Origin: CAYFZO01 sp964347615
GTDB taxonomy: Bacteria > Pseudomonadota > Gammaproteobacteria > Poriferisulfidales > Oxydemutatoraceae
Assembly (NCBI GenBank): GCA_964347615.1
Contig: CAYFZO010000009.1
Coordinates: 1 to 64,000, forward strand
Direction of reading: 5' to 3'
Length of the DNA: 64,000 bases
Every line of letters starts with the position of its first letter. The first letter of the stretch is position 1. This document shows, piece after piece, positions 59,679-64,000 of the stretch. The position numbers and the translations under genes are program-made. Under the pieces are notes generated by a model. That model was not told the origin of the DNA and did no database searches. It was given only the letters and a program-made list of their open reading frames with translations.

Positions 59679-60104
59679 CTATTTAGTAATCAACCTCACG
59701 GTTAATACAAGCTTATAGGCTTCAGGCACTTTGCCGGTTGAAATAACGGTGTAGATTTCGTGGGCTCCCAGAAATGCAGGCCTCCAAACGTCGCTTTGGT
59801 CGACCATAAAGCCGTCTTCGTCCTCCCATTCTACTTTATACTCCAAATTGTGTTTGGAGCCGTAAGTGTTTTGAACTCCGAACTGGACTTGGGTAAATTG
59901 ACCCACTTTCCTAAAAATCACATTGGCTACGCGAATTTTCCCGATCAAATCCGTGGACCCCACTACCAAACGCACCCGTGGATGCGTTTGGTCCAATGTC
60001 CTGCTTTCCTTGAAATCCGGTCTGTCCGTAGAAACAATGGATTGACTGCAAGCCGTCAGCATGACGGAAAGGCTGGTCAACAAAATGCACAATACTGATT
60101 TCAT
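59679..60104 (-). CDS. YcfL-like (DUF1425) lipoprotein
   Basis: 141 residues. Lipobox LTACS after a hydrophobic start. Body with VVGSTDLIGKIRVANVIFR, VQFGVQNTYGSKHNLEYKVE and WEDEDGF, the DUF1425 signature. Function unknown; next to lpoB in E. coli as well. Lies 8 bp before the LpoB-like gene. Confidence 0.75.
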   Translation of the reverse strand: MKSVLCILLTSLSVMLTACSQSIVSTDRPDFKESRTLDQTHPRVRLVVGSTDLIGKIRVANVIFRKVGQFTQVQFGVQNTYGSKHNLEYKVEWEDEDGFMVDQSDVWRPAFLGAHEIYTVISTGKVPEAYKLVLTVRLITK

Positions 60105-60135
60105 TGTTTATTTCTTCACCAAAGTATCTAGAAAG

Positions 60136-62121
60136 TCAGGGGGCTGCAACCCAAAAATCTTTTGATCCGTTCGTATACATTTGGGTTTCTATGCTGCGCG
60201 CGTAAATAAAGGCGTCAGACCCTTGGTTAACGTCCACCACTTTCTCAGCCAAACTTTGCCCTTGCTTATCGTAGCTCACGATTTTCAGGTTCTTGACGTC
60301 CTTGCTTACGTACAGCCTAGCAGCCTGGATGCTGGACGGCAAACTCATCCATGACCGCATATCGGGCGCTGCCATACTGTCCGCCGCCATGCCGAGAAAT
60401 GTTCCCGCAACTCCCCCCTGTGAAGCAAGCTGATTGATGCCACCGGAACGCGCAATCGACAATGCGACACGAAGCATTCTGAACGGCTCAGTATCTTTCT
60501 GGTGCCGCAAACAAATTGCTTCAACGTCAGCAACGAGAGAAAGTTCGGCCAAACGCTTCCCGTCACCAGTTTGGACTTCCACTCTGGACACCTTGGAAGC
60601 AACCGGTTCATACAAAGGCAATTTGATCGGCAATGCACCCCCGGGAATTGGTATTTGATATACCAACATCTTCTTTTCCGGAACGAATCCATCGGCAACG
60701 ACAACGTGCACCAAGCGTTTATTGCCATGATTCTTGTTGGACTTCATGTCTTCGATGGCCTCCTGTAAAACCTCACTCTGCGGATTAAGCTCCAAGGCGT
60801 GTGAGTAGGATATGCGAGCATTGTCCCTCATTGAACCGTCTTTCCTACTTTCAAACTCCTGAATCATCCCGCTTACATAATAACCAAACGGATTTACAAA
60901 TGCGCTTGGCACCCTGTCTGCGATACTGTCAAATTCCTGATATTTCTTAGTCCATCCAGTGTTTGCAGGAGACAGGTTCGCAGCTGGACTTGCAGCGGAA
61001 TTTTCAACCGAGGTTGAATCTGCTTGCGTGTTTGAGGCTTCTTTTGATTTCAAGTCACGTATCGTCTTCTCAAGTTTTTTCTGGAACGCCTCCTTTTCCA
61101 GGTTTTGCCAATCAATGGCTCGACGAGTCACATTGTAAGCTTTGCGATCACCTTTCAACAGGTAAGAAATGGATTTGTAATTAAGCATAAGTACTTTCTC
61201 ATAACCTTCACCGGAATACGGTCGAATTTCTTCATTGCCTGTTATGGTCTCCAAGAGAAACCCCAAACTTCGGGTGATGGTCTTTCCTTTCTTGCCGCTT
61301 GGCGACTGGCGAAAGTCCAATATATCTTCAGCGTTGGTAAACGCTCGTATGGATCCATCCAAGTTTCCTTGGTCCAGATGTAAAGTGCCTCGCTCTATCC
61401 AGCGCAAAAGCCCAACGGATTTGACGACGTCCCAGTCTGATTTTTTAGACTTGTTCTTGGTTATCTTCTCTTCCTTCTCCGCATAAAACTTTTCCACCCC
61501 ATCCAGGTCGCCAAGTATCAGCATCTGCTTCACCGGCTGAAATTCTTTGGAGTAGCCGGCATAAAGCACGTTTTGCAACTGTTCTCCATCGGGAGATTGT
61601 TCGGGGCTCTGATCCAAGGCTTGAGAAGGTGATTCATGCTTGGTTTCAGCTTGGGGAGGTGAAACGTTGGCGCTCGCCGTCTCGGACTGAACGGGGGGAC
61701 GGTAACCGAGGTCATGTAATTTGAAAAACGGCTTACTCGCCCACCCCTTGGCTGTCGTGCCGGACGGCAGAGGCACCTTGATCTTCATCCAGTTGCCACG
61801 CGTTTCAACAACGACAACCACGGTCCCGGGGGACAAGGTCTTGATTTTGTTGTGCTCGGTGCCGGGCCCGGAACGAAGGTTGACCGCTTTTAGGGACGTC
61901 GCATAAGCCTGCAGAGGTTGAATTTCCCGCTTTTCGGTTTCTTTCGGAGAAACATGCCCTTCTTCCTGTTTCTTGAATTGTTTACTAATCTTCTCTTCCA
62001 GACCCTTAAAAAAAGCGCCCGCCGGCTGTGGACTGAACGCGGAAAAAATCAAAAAAACTCCTGCACACAAGCACAGGGTCCCGAAAAACGGTTGTCCGTT
62101 ATTTAGGTTTTTATCTTTCAC
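60136..62121 (-). CDS. Large SH3-type/COG3014-like envelope protein
   Basis: 661 residues. Signal peptide (FGTLCLCAGVFLIFSAF), then a bacterial SH3 domain (AVNLRSGPGTEHNKIKTLSP to WMKIKVP), a linker rich in Q, S and P, and a helical repeat region typical of COG3014 (LMLNYKSISYLLKGDRKAYN, FVNPFGYYVSGMIQE, SYSHALELNPQSEVLQEA), then a beta-rich end. COG3014 proteins are often found with LpoB and YcfL partners, as here, suggesting a cell-envelope role. Confidence 0.72.
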   Translation of the reverse strand: MKDKNLNNGQPFFGTLCLCAGVFLIFSAFSPQPAGAFFKGLEEKISKQFKKQEEGHVSPKETEKREIQPLQAYATSLKAVNLRSGPGTEHNKIKTLSPGTVVVVVETRGNWMKIKVPLPSGTTAKGWASKPFFKLHDLGYRPPVQSETASANVSPPQAETKHESPSQALDQSPEQSPDGEQLQNVLYAGYSKEFQPVKQMLILGDLDGVEKFYAEKEEKITKNKSKKSDWDVVKSVGLLRWIERGTLHLDQGNLDGSIRAFTNAEDILDFRQSPSGKKGKTITRSLGFLLETITGNEEIRPYSGEGYEKVLMLNYKSISYLLKGDRKAYNVTRRAIDWQNLEKEAFQKKLEKTIRDLKSKEASNTQADSTSVENSAASPAANLSPANTGWTKKYQEFDSIADRVPSAFVNPFGYYVSGMIQEFESRKDGSMRDNARISYSHALELNPQSEVLQEAIEDMKSNKNHGNKRLVHVVVADGFVPEKKMLVYQIPIPGGALPIKLPLYEPVASKVSRVEVQTGDGKRLAELSLVADVEAICLRHQKDTEPFRMLRVALSIARSGGINQLASQGGVAGTFLGMAADSMAAPDMRSWMSLPSSIQAARLYVSKDVKNLKIVSYDKQGQSLAEKVVDVNQGSDAFIYARSIETQMYTNGSKDFWVAAP

Positions 62122-62204
62122 GGCCTATCCGACCAAGCTGCCGGCTGAGCTTCACTCAACCGATTCTCAGCCTCGCATTCTTTTCCCTAGTCGTCAACCC
62201 TGTG

Positions 62205-62280
62205 TGTAAGGAGTGTAAGGAGCACATAAATTGTCCGGTCTTGTAGCACATAAACTGTCCGGTTTTCATGGGGTTTTTCC
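62205..62280 (+). mobile_element. IS-B end fragment at the edge of the dsr insertion
   Basis: Two tandem AGCACATAAA-(C/T)TGTCCGG blocks and GGGTTTTTCC match the IS-B end at 42524-42572. It sits between the COG3014-like gene and dsrK, exactly at the boundary of the inserted block. The rest of 62122-62373 shows nothing else. Confidence 0.55.
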
Positions 62281-62373
62281 ATACCTTGTGTCTGAGGCCA
62301 GCACAGAATGAGACGAAACAGATGCCGACTCAGCTGAAAGCTATATATGCCTTTTAAGGGCGGTTGCCCGCAA

Positions 62374-63966
62374 TCAAACGGTCTCGGTACTCTGGGCGGC
62401 AGGTTGTTCTACATTACCCGTGAATTCATCGGGTGGAACGCCTGTTTCGTCACCCAAGCACTGCGTATCTTTTTCCGGTTCGAGAACGATGGCTTCGCCG
62501 ACCAGCTGGTGCACGCTGACGATCTGGTCCATCGCGAACCCGTAGTAAGGCAGCACCTTGCTGAACTGGCTCTTGCAGATTGCGCAGATCGCGGCCAGAT
62601 GCGTCACGCCGTAGTCTTCGACGACTTCCTTCAGCGCTTCCATGCGCGGCAGCGCGCCCTTGACGCGCAGCTCGATCAAATCGTCGGTCAGCAAGCCGCC
62701 GCCGCCGCCGCAGCAATAAGTGCCCTCCTCGATCGTCTCCGGCGCCATGTCATAGAAGTTGTTGCAGACCGCGCGGATGACGTCGCGCGGAATCGTGAAC
62801 TGCCCGCCCGGCACGTCGCCCATGCGCGAAGCGCGCGCAATGTTGCACGAGTCGTGATAGGTCACCGTCAAATGGTCGTTGCACGAAGGGTCGATCTTGA
62901 GCTTGCCCTCCTTGATCAGGCCGTGTGTCACTTCGCAGATATGTTGCGGCACGGGATAGTTCGGGTCGAGAAAGTCAAACGGCCCGGCGAGCGTGTTCAG
63001 GAAGCTGTACGCCACGCGCCACGCGTGCCCGCACTCGCCGAACACGATGCGCCTGACTCCCAACGCAATCGCGGCGTCGCGGATACGCAGCGCCAGTTTG
63101 CGCATGTTTTCGTAACTGCCGATGAACATGCCGAAGTTCGCGGCCTCGCTCGCGGATGAACTGACCGTCCACGAGATACCCGCCTGATGGAACACCTTGG
63201 CGTAGCCGATCAGTCCGTCGACGTGCGGTTCGGCGAAAAAGTCCGCCGACGGCGTCACCAGAAGCACTTCGGCGCCTTTTTCGTCCAGGGGAAAACGCAC
63301 TTTGGCACCGGTGTCCTCGAACACTTCCTCTTCCAGACCTTCAAGCGTGTCGCGCAACGCAGGTTCGGGCAGGCCGAGGTTGTTGCCGATCGTGTGCACC
63401 TTGCCGATGATCTCGTTGCAGTATTTCTGCCCCTTGCCGACCTGGTCCATGATTTCGCGCGCCGCCATCGAAATCTCGGCGGTGTCTATGCCGTAAGGGC
63501 AATACACCGAACAACGCCGGCATTGAGAGCACTGGTGAAAATAAGTCCACCATTCGTCGAGCACTTTCTTGCTCATGTCCTCGGCGCCGACCAACTTCGG
63601 AAAGTGCTTGCCGGCGAAAGTGTAGTAGCGGCGATAAACCTTGCGGAACAGATCCTGGCGGGCAACCGGCATGTTGTTGGGGTCGGTCGTGCCCAGATAA
63701 TAATGGCACTTATCGGTGCACGCCCCGCATTTCACGCAGGAATCGAGAAACACCTGCAACGAACGGTACTTGCCGACCAATTCGCCCATCTTGGCGACCG
63801 CCTGCTGCTCCCAACCTTCGTCCAGTTCGCCCGGAAAACCCAAAGGCTTCTGCATTTCGGGCTTGGCGACGTACGGGCTGCAATGCGACATCACGCCCTC
63901 GTGCAGCTTCGGAATCGCACGGCTTTCGCGGATCGCCGGCGTCTCGAAGGTTTGTTTGTCGGCCAA
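62374..63966 (-). CDS. dsrK: DsrK, heterodisulfide reductase D-like subunit
   Basis: 530 residues with a TTG start, GGAGG within the dsrM end. Two ferredoxin-type clusters (CVKCGACTDKCHY and CSQCRRCSVYCPYGI) and the CCG domains (DSCNIARASRMG, GTYCCGGGGGLL) of the catalytic HdrD type. Cytoplasmic subunit thought to act on DsrC trisulfide. Starts in the dsrM stop region. Confidence 0.95.
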   Translation of the reverse strand: MADKQTFETPAIRESRAIPKLHEGVMSHCSPYVAKPEMQKPLGFPGELDEGWEQQAVAKMGELVGKYRSLQVFLDSCVKCGACTDKCHYYLGTTDPNNMPVARQDLFRKVYRRYYTFAGKHFPKLVGAEDMSKKVLDEWWTYFHQCSQCRRCSVYCPYGIDTAEISMAAREIMDQVGKGQKYCNEIIGKVHTIGNNLGLPEPALRDTLEGLEEEVFEDTGAKVRFPLDEKGAEVLLVTPSADFFAEPHVDGLIGYAKVFHQAGISWTVSSSASEAANFGMFIGSYENMRKLALRIRDAAIALGVRRIVFGECGHAWRVAYSFLNTLAGPFDFLDPNYPVPQHICEVTHGLIKEGKLKIDPSCNDHLTVTYHDSCNIARASRMGDVPGGQFTIPRDVIRAVCNNFYDMAPETIEEGTYCCGGGGGLLTDDLIELRVKGALPRMEALKEVVEDYGVTHLAAICAICKSQFSKVLPYYGFAMDQIVSVHQLVGEAIVLEPEKDTQCLGDETGVPPDEFTGNVEQPAAQSTETV

Positions 63967-63970
63967 GGTA

Positions 63971-64000
63971 TCAGCCTCCGGTCTTGTCGGTCTCGAGCTT
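63971..64000 (-). CDS. dsrM: DsrM, C-terminal end (partial)
   Basis: The window edge cuts the gene; only KLETDKTGG and a TGA stop are visible. The name rests on operon order (dsrM before dsrK), not on the sequence. Confidence 0.55.
   Translation of the reverse strand, partial: KLETDKTGG

Noticed and set aside
1..64000. tRNA or rRNA genes
   Set aside because: No cloverleaf with a proper T-arm or rRNA core sequence was recognised by eye; a covariance-model scan would be needed to exclude them fully.

Overview
The window is GC-rich chromosomal DNA of a gammaproteobacterium that oxidises sulfur. Two facts point there: the right end carries a reverse-type dsr cluster (dsrM end, dsrK, dsrL, dsrJ, dsrO, dsrP, dsrN), and the housekeeping blocks have the gene order typical of Pseudomonas/Chromatium-type genomes. 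The many decayed insertion-sequence ends, fresh tandem duplications and gene fragments suggest a genome in flux, as seen in symbiont or mat-forming sulfur bacteria. That lifestyle is an inference.

Layout. 0-3.6 kb: a 934-bp tandem array of four sulfotransferase-like genes, cut on the left by an IS end. 3.7-16.2 kb: core genes radC, coaBC, dut, algC, argB, pyrE, an ExoIII/Crc-locus nuclease, an AmpG-like permease, cytochrome c4 (with an IS605-type TnpB remnant joined in frame upstream), dsbA, a Fis-like gene, acyP, accC, accB and aroQ. 16.2-29.3 kb: an accessory island of surface-glycan genes (two GT10 fucosyltransferase-like, four sulfotransferase, one GT25-like and two GT77-like genes) built by a 4.8-kb tandem duplication, with IS relics, a truncated methyltransferase-HNH gene and an hsdR remnant. 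29.3-37.8 kb: the rpmH-rnpA-yidC-mnmE-mnmG-rsmG-parA-parB block usually found near oriC; dnaA is not here. 37.9-42.4 kb: a cluster of very small coiled-coil plus single-membrane-helix proteins, a formylglycine-generating-enzyme-like exported protein whose C-terminus looks like the variable repeat of a diversity-generating retroelement with a matching non-coding template-like repeat beside it, IS ends and a decayed exported-protein gene. 42.8-51.4 kb: ribF-ileS-lspA-ispH followed by minor-pilin genes (fimT, pilV, pilW, pilX, pilE), with a 463-bp duplication between ispH and pilE. 51.7-53.1 kb: a P19-type metal-binding protein and a lipoprotein. 53.1-64 kb: the dsr cluster, split between dsrK and dsrL by a roughly 3-kb AT-richer block of LpoB/YcfL/COG3014-like envelope genes.

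How it fits together. The dsr genes encode the membrane and cytoplasmic electron-transfer arm of reverse sulfite reduction (DsrMKJOP complex, DsrL oxidoreductase, DsrN for sirohaem amidation). The two glycan regions probably decorate exopolysaccharide or LPS; both sulfotransferase families share one architecture, with identical 3' halves and divergent 5' halves, suggesting cassette-like diversification. The most unusual signals are these constant/variable arrays, the apparent orphan retroelement template/variable pair near 39.6-40.0 kb, and the small coiled-coil membrane protein cluster with heptad copy-number variation. No tRNA, rRNA or CRISPR array was recognised. All calls come from reading the sequence and from recalled family knowledge; no database search was run.
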